DNA from: Planctomycetota bacterium
GTDB lineage: Bacteria > Planctomycetota > Planctomycetia > Planctomycetales > Planctomycetaceae
DNA length: 37,421 nucleotides
Reading direction: 5' to 3'
Assembly (NCBI GenBank): GCA_018242525.1
Contig: JAFEBS010000089.1
Span: 1-37,421, forward strand
Both the position numbers and the translations under genes were made by a program. The notes beneath the pieces are model-generated. The model was not told the DNA's origin and ran no database searches. It saw only the letters and a program-made list of their open reading frames with translations. This document shows positions 25,849-32,878 of the stretch, one piece after another. The stretch's first letter is position 1. Each line of letters begins with the position of its first letter.

Positions 25849-26241
25849 ATGAACACACAAGCGATCGGTTTCGCCGTGTTGTTCGCTGTCTGTGTCAGTG
25901 GCTGTGGTGAAGCGGGGAATCGGATCAAGCAGCGTCGGCAGACGGTGGATTTGCTGAAGTCGATTTCCGATGTGGAGCACCATTTGGAGGCAGATGAGGA
26001 TTCTCTACGCTACGTCGAGTCATTGGGCAAATCGGTATCGTTACAACGAATCGTGATCGAGAGTTCGCGGAAGCGGTTGTTGAATCTGCGATCCGAAATC
26101 TATCGTCACTCCGACGTTATCCAGCCGGTGGTCGATCAGATTCGCTTTGAAGAACTTGACCATCAGAAGTTGCAGGATCGTCTGGGAAAAATCACCGACG
26201 ATCACGAAAAGGGAATGAAACGGGCGGCCCCGCGACTCTGA
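25849..26241 (+). CDS. Small coiled-coil lipoprotein of unknown function
   Basis: 130-residue protein with a lipoprotein signal peptide: a hydrophobic stretch (AIGFAVLFAV) and a lipobox VSGC with Cys19 as the lipidation site. The mature part is charged and predicted helical (heptad-like LLKSISDVEHHLEADEDSLRYVESLG and LQDRLGKITDDHEKGMKRA), so it is probably a membrane-anchored coiled coil. I do not recognise a family. ATG 25849 is supported by GGAGA 8 nt upstream and by the signal peptide; a start at 25,792 would bury the signal. The last codons (KRAAPRL) run up to the repeat array at 26,242, so the original C-terminus may have been altered. Confidence 0.75.
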   Translation: MNTQAIGFAVLFAVCVSGCGEAGNRIKQRRQTVDLLKSISDVEHHLEADEDSLRYVESLGKSVSLQRIVIESSRKRLLNLRSEIYRHSDVIQPVVDQIRFEELDHQKLQDRLGKITDDHEKGMKRAAPRL

Positions 26242-26870
26242 GTCTGGTACATGGTTGGCAAAGGCGCGCCCGACGAATCCGACCGGGTCTGGTGCATGGT
26301 TGGCAAAAGCGCGCCCGACGAAACCTGGACTGCTCGACCCCCACTCCACTCGGCGCAGGTCTGCTGACCTCACTCGGCGCAGGTCTCCTGACCTTGCCGA
26401 AACGGCCGACCGCAGGTCTCCGCGCCCGACGAATCCGTCCGGGTCTGGTACATCGTCGGCAAAAGCGCGCCCGACGAAACCTGGACTGCTCGACCTCTAC
26501 CCGGCGCAGGTCTGCTGACCGCGCCAAAACGGTCGACCGCAGGTCACGTCCGACCGCAGGTCTCCCAACCAGGCACAATTCTGCCCGACGAATTCGCGCC
26601 CGACGAATCCGTCCGGGTCTGGTGCATGGTTGGCAAAAGCGCGCCCGACGAAACCTGGCCTGCTCGACCCCCACTCGGCGCAGGTCTCCTGACCTTGCCG
26701 AAACGGCCGACCGCAGGTCTCCGCGCTCGACGAATCCGTCCGGGTCTGGTACATCGTTGGCAAAAGCGCGCCCGACGAAACCTGGCCTGCTCGACCTCCA
26801 CCCGGCGCAGGACTCCTGACCTCGCCAAAACGGCCGACCGCAGGTCACGGCCGACCGCAGGTCTCTTCAC
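26242..26870. repeat. Higher-order repeat array, four long units plus a partial one
   Basis: Units beginning GTCTGGTRCATSGTTGGCAA start at 26,242 (45-nt partial), 26,287, 26,443, 26,617 and 26,744, giving lengths of 156, 174, 127 and about 127 nt. Each full unit carries in order GCGCGCCCGACGAAACCTGG, TGCTCGACC, CGGCGCAGGTCTSCTGACC, an AAACGGCCGACCGCAGGTC block, and CGACGAATCCGTCCGG. Inside are small hairpins AGGTC-NNNN-GACCT. Length differences come from duplicated or missing CAGGTC sub-blocks. All reading frames on both strands are nearly stop-free because the units lack stops. I see no RBS or protein family, so it is treated as non-coding. Confidence 0.85.
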
Positions 26871-27445
26871 CCGATTGTCAAAGAACTCACAGCCGCGATT
26901 CGTCATTCGGCTTGGCCAGTTTTCGTCTTGGTCGAGTCAGAAGTCGAACCCTGAGGACCACGGATTCGCAGCCGCTGCGTTACGAAACGGCGAGTTACGA
27001 GCGATCCAATCCTGGACCAGCGTCATCGTGTGATGGGGCGATCATCGCAGCCCCGGTTATCCAGCTTTCTGGTGCGACGGTCAATTGCAATTCGACGAAA
27101 ATGCAGAGACAGTTCGCGTTCGCAACTGGTCGCTGCCCCGCCCAGATCACTGGCGAGAGCACGTCGATCAACCCCAGTCAGAATCGGAAATGGAAGCCGT
27201 TTGACAGAGCGTCAATTCGCCAGCCGAATAGTCCTGGTACAGCTCCATTAGGAACGGATATGCCACGTCGACTTTCAATTCGCGGAGATCATGGAACCCG
27301 AATGCCAACCGCAAGCGATCTCGACAGACTTGAAGATGGCGGCTTGACAACCAGGAAGGGTTGCAGCTGGTCTGCTCACTATGTTACGGGCTCGACAGGC
27401 GAATGTGCCACCCTCGTTTGACCCCTGAAAAGAAGGGGGTTTTGA
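26871..27445. other. Stretch without recognisable genes between repeat array and tRNA remnant
   Basis: 575 bp with no gene I can support. A 169-codon plus-strand frame (26,912-27,421) has no RBS and an arbitrary composition. A 60-codon minus-strand frame (27,168-27,350) looks somewhat protein-like (LRLAFGFHDLRELKVDVAYPF) but matches no family I know; it could be a remnant of a decayed gene. At 27,422-27,443 CCCCT/AGGGG with a 7-nt loop and GTTTT resembles a weak plus-strand terminator. Confidence 0.4.
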
Positions 27446-27489
27446 GAGCCGCCGGTCAGACTCGAACTGACGACCTACGCTTTACGAAA
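27446..27489 (-). tRNA. 3' half of tRNA-Thr (CGT), probable attachment-site remnant
   Basis: Read on the minus strand the sequence gives TTCGTAA (anticodon loop with CGT), AGCGT as 3' anticodon stem, AGGTC variable region, the T arm GTCAG-TTCGAGT-CTGAC, and CGGCGGCT as the 3' acceptor strand. The matching 5' half is absent: the bases before the loop (GCCAT) do not pair with AGCGT, and no D arm or GCCGCCG acceptor strand follows. Integrases that use tRNA genes leave exactly such 3' halves at the far end of the inserted element. By that logic the chromosome lies to the left, the element to the right, and the complete tRNA-Thr at the element's other end. Confidence 0.75.
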
Positions 27490-27767
27490 TGGCATTAAAG
27501 TCAATGATGCCAATTGGTTGCAGCAATTGCCATTGAGTGCCACCAAGTGCCTCTGACTCCGTAAAAGACGGTGTTTGCGACGTTTCCAATCTCACAGTGA
27601 TTGAGCCACGCCGAGACTCCGCCAGTCGGCTTCTGAAAGCCCAGGACAACAGTTTGTTGTACATTCCGTTGTACGCGCAACGTTCTGCGAAATGTGGTCT
27701 GGAAGCACGTCTCAATTAGGCAATCTCCAGATTCGGCGAACGAAGTCTTGCCCTGTTGCAACTCAAC

Positions 27768-28535
27768 TTACGGTTGCAGCCATTCTCGCTCCGGTTTAGC
27801 CAATTGCCGAGCGTTGTTGTATGCCATGTCCAACGTCAGGCAGGTTGACGCCCGGTAGAACGTAGAATGTCTTTCAACCACCAGAGCTAAATCGGCACGC
27901 TGAGCATGGCCGAAACACAACGGCAACAACAATTGAGCCTGTCCGCGAAAGTACTGTGGAATTGCAGTCTTGTAACTTCGTCGGACTCGCTCCTTGGCAT
28001 TATCGATTGCGCCTTTCAAAAACGTCTGTAATACGAAATTGTCCATGTTTCGATAAGGTTCGGGAAAGCGTACCTTGTTCTCTTCGATGATGTGCTCCAC
28101 GTTGACGCGAAGCTCTTTTCGGTGATCGAAAACCAAGCATGACGGATCGTCGAAGTAATGGGCCAAGTCCGGTAATTCGGGAAACTTGTTGAGTTCCCAG
28201 CGGCCTCTTCGAAACCAGCCTTTAAAGTACCAAGGCTGGACGGCTTCTCGTCTATTGGTTTCGAAGGAAGCATAAATTGGTTCCTGACTTTCGGTCACAA
28301 GTCCGGTGTTGAAACAGGCGAATTGACCATCTTCCGACAGGGCAATCTTGTTCTCCTCTGCAATTCGGCGATAGGTGTAACGCACATAGTTGAAAAGAAC
28401 AGGGTGCGGATGCTCGCTCGTAGTGTTGTGATACTCCCAGTCTTCCGGTTCGGCCTCAGCAGCCAATTCTGCAAAGCGATTATCCGTTTCTGGAATGAAC
28501 GCAAAATCAAAAAGTTCATTGGCCCATGTCATCAT
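27768..28535 (-). CDS. DUF3825 domain protein, distal gene of the CBASS-like run
   Basis: 255-residue soluble protein that I recognise as the DUF3825 family: LFDFAFIPETDNRFAELAAEAEPEDWEY at the N-terminus, VLFNYVRYTYRRIAEENK, ACFNTGLVTESQEPIYA, QPWYFKGWF, YFDDPSCLVFD and LRVNVEHIIEEN in order. Its biochemical function is not established; some relatives are fused to RNA-linked domains such as OST-HTH (from memory). It has no membrane segment. It starts with two ATGs (28,535 and 28,532) behind AAGGG. It lies 122 nt downstream of the CD-NTase on the same strand with no strong promoter between, so it may be a fifth gene of the sigma-54-driven transcript. Downstream to 27,489 there is no further gene. 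Confidence 0.75.
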   Translation of the reverse strand: MMTWANELFDFAFIPETDNRFAELAAEAEPEDWEYHNTTSEHPHPVLFNYVRYTYRRIAEENKIALSEDGQFACFNTGLVTESQEPIYASFETNRREAVQPWYFKGWFRRGRWELNKFPELPDLAHYFDDPSCLVFDHRKELRVNVEHIIEENKVRFPEPYRNMDNFVLQTFLKGAIDNAKERVRRSYKTAIPQYFRGQAQLLLPLCFGHAQRADLALVVERHSTFYRASTCLTLDMAYNNARQLAKPEREWLQP

Positions 28536-28657
28536 AGAACCCTTGGATTAAGTGAAAATTGGCAACGGAGTGACGTGAACGGAGACGCTGTTCGCAAACT
28601 CAAACCTGTTTGTACAGTCGTACGGCTATTCTTCCTACCGGAACCACGCTGTTTGAA

Positions 28658-29713
28658 TCAATATTCGATCCGCGCTGCCGCAAGCTTACGGAAGGATCGA
28701 CTCATTTCGTTCACGATTTCGTAGAGCAGTTGGTCGACTTCAGATCGCAGTTGATCCAATCCCTTCTTGGTCGCGCCCGCTGAGCAAAAGATCTTTCGGG
28801 TATCGTTGGGGACATTCAGGCCTTCGCGGTATGCCTGGTTGCTCGCCAGGTAGTCCAAATGCTGTTTGCATCGTTCGACGAGCAGCAGGTCTGAACCTCG
28901 GTATACAAGCAGCTTGTCGTCATCCATCCGGAAGGCGATTGCTGCGATATCGTAGCTCGACAGGTCAACTCCGGACGACGAATCGTATTTCAGGCTCTTG
29001 AGCAGTCGGACCGCTTTCCGAAGGCCACCGCCAGTGCGTCTGTCCTTAGTTTCGATTCGATCGTTATGAAGGAAAGGAAGATTGAAAAGTGTCTCAGGGG
29101 TTTTGGAATCTAAAACATCGACGCCACGATCTCGCTTCAATCTCGTGCGATCGTATTCGATCGTGTCCCGCCAACTCGACGATACAACGTCCACTTTACG
29201 CCGCAGAGATCCGCCTTCGATCGCGACAGCCTTTGATCCGGAGGTGTCGACCGTGGCTTCGGGGAAGGCCTTTCGAAGCGTAGAAATGCTGTTCTGTCTC
29301 AGTTCAAGCAGGTCACTCAGCGAATTCCCCCGATACGGGCTCGAAACCGGCCCAGGTCGATCCACCGTGATAAATCGGCAGGTCAAAGTCAGCAAATCGA
29401 TATCGCTGCGGGCCTTGATGTGAGTATCACTGGTCACTGAACCTTGGTATTCGAAGCTGCACGCAAGCCCAGCCTTTTCCAGCTGATTCTTGACGCGATC
29501 CCCCTCTCGATACGTGTTCTTCGTGTAGTCAGGGTCAATGGGCTGCATTGCCCCGACTGCATACTTGACGGCTGTGCCTTCGTCTCGAAGCTTGTCCGAA
29601 TCGTAGACTTCGTTGAGGGTTGCTCTCTTTTCATATTGGTCAACCCGTCGAGCACGCAAATTGCCGAGAGCCTTGGCAAAGCCGCCAATTCTGAAATGTG
29701 GTCCGGTCGACAT
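28658..29713 (-). CDS. CD-NTase (cGAS/DncV-like nucleotidyltransferase) of a CBASS
   Basis: 351-residue nucleotidyltransferase that should make a cyclic oligonucleotide on phage infection. The active site is GS (91-92) in YQGSVTSDTHIKARSDIDLL, with metal-binding Asp104 and Asp106 (SDIDLL) and third acidic residue Asp175 in RRKVDVVSSSW. This is the GSxxTxTxIxxxSDID pattern of the CD-NTase group. A helical C-terminal half completes the usual length. Start: ATG 29,713 with AAGG upstream. A TTG at 29,722 would overlap the preceding stop. It follows the Cap15-like effector gene within 5 nt, so the two are translationally linked. No Cap2/Cap3 or HORMA/TRIP13 genes are present, consistent with a type I CBASS. 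Product nucleotides cannot be read from sequence. Confidence 0.88.
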   Translation of the reverse strand: MSTGPHFRIGGFAKALGNLRARRVDQYEKRATLNEVYDSDKLRDEGTAVKYAVGAMQPIDPDYTKNTYREGDRVKNQLEKAGLACSFEYQGSVTSDTHIKARSDIDLLTLTCRFITVDRPGPVSSPYRGNSLSDLLELRQNSISTLRKAFPEATVDTSGSKAVAIEGGSLRRKVDVVSSSWRDTIEYDRTRLKRDRGVDVLDSKTPETLFNLPFLHNDRIETKDRRTGGGLRKAVRLLKSLKYDSSSGVDLSSYDIAAIAFRMDDDKLLVYRGSDLLLVERCKQHLDYLASNQAYREGLNVPNDTRKIFCSAGATKKGLDQLRSEVDQLLYEIVNEMSRSFRKLAAARIEY

Positions 29714-29718
29714 TACGG

Positions 29719-30309
29719 TCAAGCCTTTCCGGCCGAGCTGCGCTTCTTCAGCGCCATGCGGCCAAATGTTAGTCGATGTTGGTCATTAAAATAGACGCCA
29801 GCCCCCTCGTTGCAGTTTTCCGCAAATCGGAGTTCACAAGTGCCACGATGCATTTGCAGTCCGGCTTGGTTCGGTTCCGGATCGTTCATGTAGTTGTAAA
29901 GCAGAAAGTGGCCGACCCCTTCTTCGCGTGTGAGGCTGGCTGGTCCACTTCTGGAAAGCGACTGGCCTGTCTTCAATGCAATTGCAATTCGCGACCACGA
30001 CTGAACAATTGTCAGTTGGCCAGTCCATTCGGAAGCAATTGAACCGTCTGGGTTCAGCCGCTGCCCATCGACGTCCCAAATTCCATTGAGATCGCAGAAC
30101 CCCAGGAGCTTCCGAATGGGCCACCACCGCCAGACGAACCGATCGAAGAACCAGAAGACCAGGCCGAACACGGTTGCGGTGCCGATGCTTATCGAAACGC
30201 CAATCCACCCAGATAGCGAAGTCAGCAATGGCATCACTGTGAAGGCTAGCGCAGCCAGCAAGTAGATCTGGCGTTCTCGCGCATGGCCCCGAACAGAATA
30301 ATCATGCAT
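29719..30309 (-). CDS. Cap15-like CBASS membrane effector (two TM helices plus beta-barrel)
   Basis: 196 residues. Two adjacent hydrophobic helices lie at about 14-32 (QIYLLAALAFTVMPLLTSL) and 35-55 (WIGVSISIGTATVFGLVFWFF). After them comes a beta-rich domain (about 70-190) with DLNGIWDVDG, GQLTIVQSWSRIAIALKTGQS, HFLLYNYMNDP, HRGTCELRF and GAGVYF. This architecture and the IxQxWxxIxI and YxNxP patterns match the Cap15 effectors, in which the barrel binds the cyclic nucleotide and the TM helices assemble to disrupt the inner membrane and kill the infected cell. Recognition is from memory of Cap15, so the family call is good but not certain. Start ATG 30,309 has AAGGG 9 nt upstream. It is directly followed by the CD-NTase. 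Confidence 0.8.
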   Translation of the reverse strand: MHDYSVRGHARERQIYLLAALAFTVMPLLTSLSGWIGVSISIGTATVFGLVFWFFDRFVWRWWPIRKLLGFCDLNGIWDVDGQRLNPDGSIASEWTGQLTIVQSWSRIAIALKTGQSLSRSGPASLTREEGVGHFLLYNYMNDPEPNQAGLQMHRGTCELRFAENCNEGAGVYFNDQHRLTFGRMALKKRSSAGKA

Positions 30310-30380
30310 GGTCTACGGCCCTTGTCAAAGTCTATCGTGACGGCAAGAAAGCAAGTTCACGCTCGCCGTCACCCGCCTGC

Positions 30381-30596
30381 TTATTCGCCAGTCAGGCTAT
30401 CGAGAAACGCAGTCCGAGCCTGCTGTGCAGGAGATGCCCCGCAGATTCCCGGATTCTTCCGGATGACTTCCTGTGCCTCGTAATACGCAGCCTGTGCCTT
30501 AGCGATTGCCTCCTTGAATCGGGCATTTGCGACGAGGGCTGAACTCGCCTTGTCCGGGTCTTCAAATACCTCATCAAGCCAATGTGGTGCCATCAT
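30381..30596 (-). CDS. Small protein of unknown function, 71 residues
   Basis: A short gene supported by an excellent RBS (AGGAG 9 nt before two consecutive ATGs) and by position inside a same-strand run. The product is largely helical and charged (WLDEVFEDPDKASSALVANARF, then KEAIAKAQAAYYEAQEVIRK) with a single Cys and no TM segment. I do not recognise a family. It lies 77 nt after the DUF3892 gene and 71 nt before the Cap15-like gene. Possible roles include an accessory or control protein of the CBASS, but nothing in the sequence demonstrates it. Confidence 0.65.
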   Translation of the reverse strand: MMAPHWLDEVFEDPDKASSALVANARFKEAIAKAQAAYYEAQEVIRKNPGICGASPAQQARTAFLDSLTGE

Positions 30597-30673
30597 TTCG
30601 ATGTTCTCCTAATCCAAAACTGTTGAACTGATCCGCCACAACGTGTGGCAAAGGACTTTAGATCACTTGTGGC

Positions 30674-30961
30674 CTACCGACATTCCGGCAGGCTGAGCAG
30701 GTTGTCTGGTTGCTCCCCGTCGTTTTCAGTTTTCAGGTACTTGTGACCGAAGCGGCTGGTTGACACGATCACATTCACGGTGCGACCACCTCGGGTCACG
30801 TAGAACGACCACTTACCGCTCTCAATCCCCGCAATCGCGTTAGGCTGCGTGATTTTCCAGGCGGTGCCATCGCCGTTACGCCCCCCGATGTGAGTAATGC
30901 GATCATGCGGGTCTGTTCGATTACTCTTGTTGATACACAAAACTTCGTGACGATCTGCCAT
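30674..30961 (-). CDS. DUF3892 family protein, first gene after the sigma-54 promoter
   Basis: 95 residues matching the DUF3892 pattern: MADRHEVLCINKSNRTDPHD at the start, ITHIGGRNGDGTAWKITQ, AIAGIESGKWSFYV, a stretch near GGRTVNVIV, and HKYLKTENDGEQPDNLLSLPEC at the end. These are small soluble proteins of unknown function, often found in mobile or accessory regions. GAGGG lies 8 nt before the ATG. It is the promoter-proximal gene of the minus-strand run that continues into the Cap15/CD-NTase pair; the sigma-54 promoter is about 60 nt upstream. A link to CBASS is positional only. Confidence 0.8.
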   Translation of the reverse strand: MADRHEVLCINKSNRTDPHDRITHIGGRNGDGTAWKITQPNAIAGIESGKWSFYVTRGGRTVNVIVSTSRFGHKYLKTENDGEQPDNLLSLPECR

Positions 30962-31020
30962 CGCTTACCCTCGCGTCGTGAACTGGAAAACAAAACCTGT
31001 TGCGAATGATTGTTTCCCTA

Positions 31021-31038
31021 ACGCAATGGCTGTGCCAA
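31021..31038 (-). promoter_or_regulatory. Sigma-54 (-24/-12) promoter for the CBASS operon
   Basis: The minus strand reads TTGGCACAGCCATTGCGT. It fits TGGCAC-N5-TTGC exactly, with the invariant GG (plus positions 31,035-31,036) and GC (31,023-31,024) separated by 10 nt. Transcription would start near 31,011, leaving a leader of about 50 nt before DUF3892. It lies between that gene and the divergent sigma-54 activator gene. Confidence 0.85.
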
Positions 31039-31137
31039 CTTGAGAGATCAAGCGGGTTGGATTCTAAGCACCGCAACAACTCTATCTGTGGAAATGAGTT
31101 CCAGTCGGCACCGCTGTCTCTCGCCAGACCCAGACAC

Positions 31138-31165
31138 TTGCTTTGTCGCCGAGGTTCACTACAAT
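31138..31165 (+). promoter_or_regulatory. Probable sigma-70-type promoter of the CARF/sigma-54 activator gene
   Basis: TTGCTT (31,138-31,143) and TACAAT (31,160-31,165) are 16 nt apart; the start would be near 31,172, about 28 nt before the GTG. Around it lies an inverted pair, TAAGCAC (31,065-31,071) and GTGCTTA (31,173-31,179), a possible activator site that would also sit upstream of the divergent sigma-54 promoter. Confidence 0.5.
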
Positions 31166-31199
31166 CAGGGTTGTGCTTAAACAAAAAGGATGGTGACAC

Positions 31200-32786
31200 G
31201 TGCCGACGCGTCGACTTCTCTTCTCGTGGATTGGATATGCCGATTTGCGGGCATTGGCGGCGACTTTGGACGAGCCGGAGCGGGCGGAAGTCCTCAAGGG
31301 GGTGAACCCGTCTTCGCCAACTCCTGGTAAGCCAGGGCCGATCAAGTGCCTGCTCAACAAGGAAAAGTTTGACGAGATACACCTGCTGACCGATCACTCG
31401 GCCTTCAAGAATCGCCTCTTTGTGAAGTGGCTCGGCGTCGATGCAGTTCTCCATTCGGTGAAACTGAAGGATCCTACAAATTATCCGGAAGTCTTTGCGG
31501 TTGTAGACGCTGAAGTCGCATCAGTTGTCAGTGTGCCGCGCACGGATCGCTTGAATCTCTGCATGCACCTCAGCCCTGGCACTCCCACAATGACCGCCAT
31601 CTGGCTGTTCCTTGGAAAGAGTAAGTACCCGGCGACATTCTTCCAGGCACATGAAGGGAACGCCGGGGAAACCAGTGTTCCATTCGACTTGGTTGTGGAT
31701 TTCATACCGCAGGTTCTCAGAGACGCAGACGCTCGACTACAACGACTCGCGAGCCAAAGCCCGAAAGAGATTGAAGGCTTTGAGAGCATCATCGGTGAAA
31801 GCCGGAATCTACGCGTTGCTGTCGGCTCTGCGCAGCGCGCCGCCAAGAGGGATGTGTCGGTCCTTATTCTGGGTGAAAGTGGTACAGGGAAGGAGAAATT
31901 TGCAAAGGCGATTCATGACGCAAGTCCGCGAAGTCGCAAGAGCTTCGTGTCAATTAACTGTGCCGCGATTTCCACAGAGTTGCTTGAATCTGAACTCTTT
32001 GGACACAAGAAAGGTGCATTCACCAGTGCCATTGCCGATCGCGATGGGGCTTTCAAGGAAGCTGATGGAGGAACACTGTTCCTGGATGAACTCGGAGAAT
32101 GTGATCCAGCAATGCAGGCCAAGCTGCTTAGGGTTCTTCAGCCTCCCGATACAGATCCGTGCCATCGAGTGTTTTATCGTGTCGGTGACTCGAAGCCGAT
32201 TACAAGTGATGTTCGCATTATCGCCGCAACCAACCGAAACTTACTTCAGGCGATCTCTCGAAACGAATTCCGCGATGACCTGTACTACCGGGTTGCTGCC
32301 ATCACGATCAAGTTGCCGCCGCTCCGCGAGCGAAGGGAAGACATTCCGTTACTAGTTCCCGAACTTTTGAATCGGATTAACCAGCAATTCGAGAAGCGGG
32401 AGCCAGGATTTCAGCACAAGCGAATTTCTAATTCCGCAATGGCGTTTGTGCGGAAATATCCTTGGCCTGGAAATGTTCGACAGCTTTACAACACTCTACT
32501 TCAGGCGGCGGTGATGACGGACGGCGAAGTTATGGATCGGCAAGACATCGCAGATGCGATTGCCGAAGTTCCAGGGAAGCCGACCGTCGACCTGATGGAG
32601 CAGCCGCTCGGCGAAGGCTTTGTTTTGACGGAGTTTCTCGAAGAAATCCAACGACACTACCTGCTTCGTGGAATGAAGGAAGCTGGCGGGGTAAAGACAC
32701 GTGCGGCAGAATTGCTTGGCTACAAGAGTTATCAAACGTTGGCTGCTCAACTCGATCGGCTGAATATCGAATCTCCCGGTACTTGA
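31200..32786 (+). CDS. RtcR-like sigma-54 activator: CARF-type sensor, AAA+, Fis HTH
   Basis: 528-residue bacterial enhancer-binding protein. Residues 1-185 resemble the CARF domain of RtcR: DEIHLLTDHS near 58-67, LKDPTNYPEVFAVVD near 89-103, and HLSPGTPTMTAIWLFLGKSK near 123, the CARF ligand-loop position. The AAA+ domain (about 195-430) has Walker A GESGTGKE (225-232), the sigma-54 contact loop GAFTSA (272-277; normally GAFTGA), Walker B GGTLFLDELGE (290-300) and FRDDLYYRV. A Fis-type HTH spans about 495-522. It would open sigma-54 promoters when its sensor binds a ligand, in RtcR an RNA-linked or cyclic-phosphate signal, in CARF proteins generally a cyclic oligonucleotide. No rtcA/rtcB is nearby; instead a CBASS and an hsdR flank it, each behind a sigma-54 promoter. 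Start GTG 31,200 has AAGGA 9 nt upstream. Confidence 0.85.
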   Translation: MPTRRLLFSWIGYADLRALAATLDEPERAEVLKGVNPSSPTPGKPGPIKCLLNKEKFDEIHLLTDHSAFKNRLFVKWLGVDAVLHSVKLKDPTNYPEVFAVVDAEVASVVSVPRTDRLNLCMHLSPGTPTMTAIWLFLGKSKYPATFFQAHEGNAGETSVPFDLVVDFIPQVLRDADARLQRLASQSPKEIEGFESIIGESRNLRVAVGSAQRAAKRDVSVLILGESGTGKEKFAKAIHDASPRSRKSFVSINCAAISTELLESELFGHKKGAFTSAIADRDGAFKEADGGTLFLDELGECDPAMQAKLLRVLQPPDTDPCHRVFYRVGDSKPITSDVRIIAATNRNLLQAISRNEFRDDLYYRVAAITIKLPPLRERREDIPLLVPELLNRINQQFEKREPGFQHKRISNSAMAFVRKYPWPGNVRQLYNTLLQAAVMTDGEVMDRQDIADAIAEVPGKPTVDLMEQPLGEGFVLTEFLEEIQRHYLLRGMKEAGGVKTRAAELLGYKSYQTLAAQLDRLNIESPGT

Positions 32787-32801
32787 TCGCTGTTTTGGAC
32801 G

Positions 32802-32818
32802 TTGGCACAGAGATTGCC
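32802..32818 (+). promoter_or_regulatory. Sigma-54 (-24/-12) promoter for hsdR
   Basis: TTGGCACAGAGATTGCC fits TGGCAC-N5-TTGC exactly, with GG (32,804-32,805) and GC (32,816-32,817) 10 nt apart. It shares 14 of 16 positions with the promoter at 31,021-31,038. It begins 15 nt after the activator's stop codon and points to hsdR; the start would be near 32,829, about 50 nt before the hsdR ATG, the same leader length as on the CBASS side. Confidence 0.83.
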
Positions 32819-32878
32819 ATTGGTGTTGCCGTCGCGACCTGTCGAACGGTATCACCGGCATGGCGCGCCGAGGCATGT

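Noticed and set aside
26192..26848. Long open frames on both strands over the repeat array (up to 218 codons)
   Set aside because: Openness results from stop-free repeat units, present in several frames at once. No RBS, no family, no consistent frame.
26242..26870. CRISPR array
   Set aside because: Units are 127-174 nt mosaics without a constant 25-40 nt repeat and equal-length unique spacers, and no cas genes are present.
26912..27421. 169-codon plus-strand frame after the array
   Set aside because: No RBS, no recognisable motifs, and composition as expected for translated non-coding DNA.
29714..29722. TTG start for the CD-NTase giving a 4-nt overlap with the Cap15 stop
   Set aside because: AAAGG lies only 1 nt before the TTG; the ATG at 29,713 has proper spacing. 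The choice does not change the function.
31200..31760. CARF domain as sign of a type III CRISPR accessory gene
   Set aside because: It is fused to a sigma-54 AAA+ domain and Fis HTH (RtcR layout). No Cas10, Csm/Cmr or arrays are in the window.
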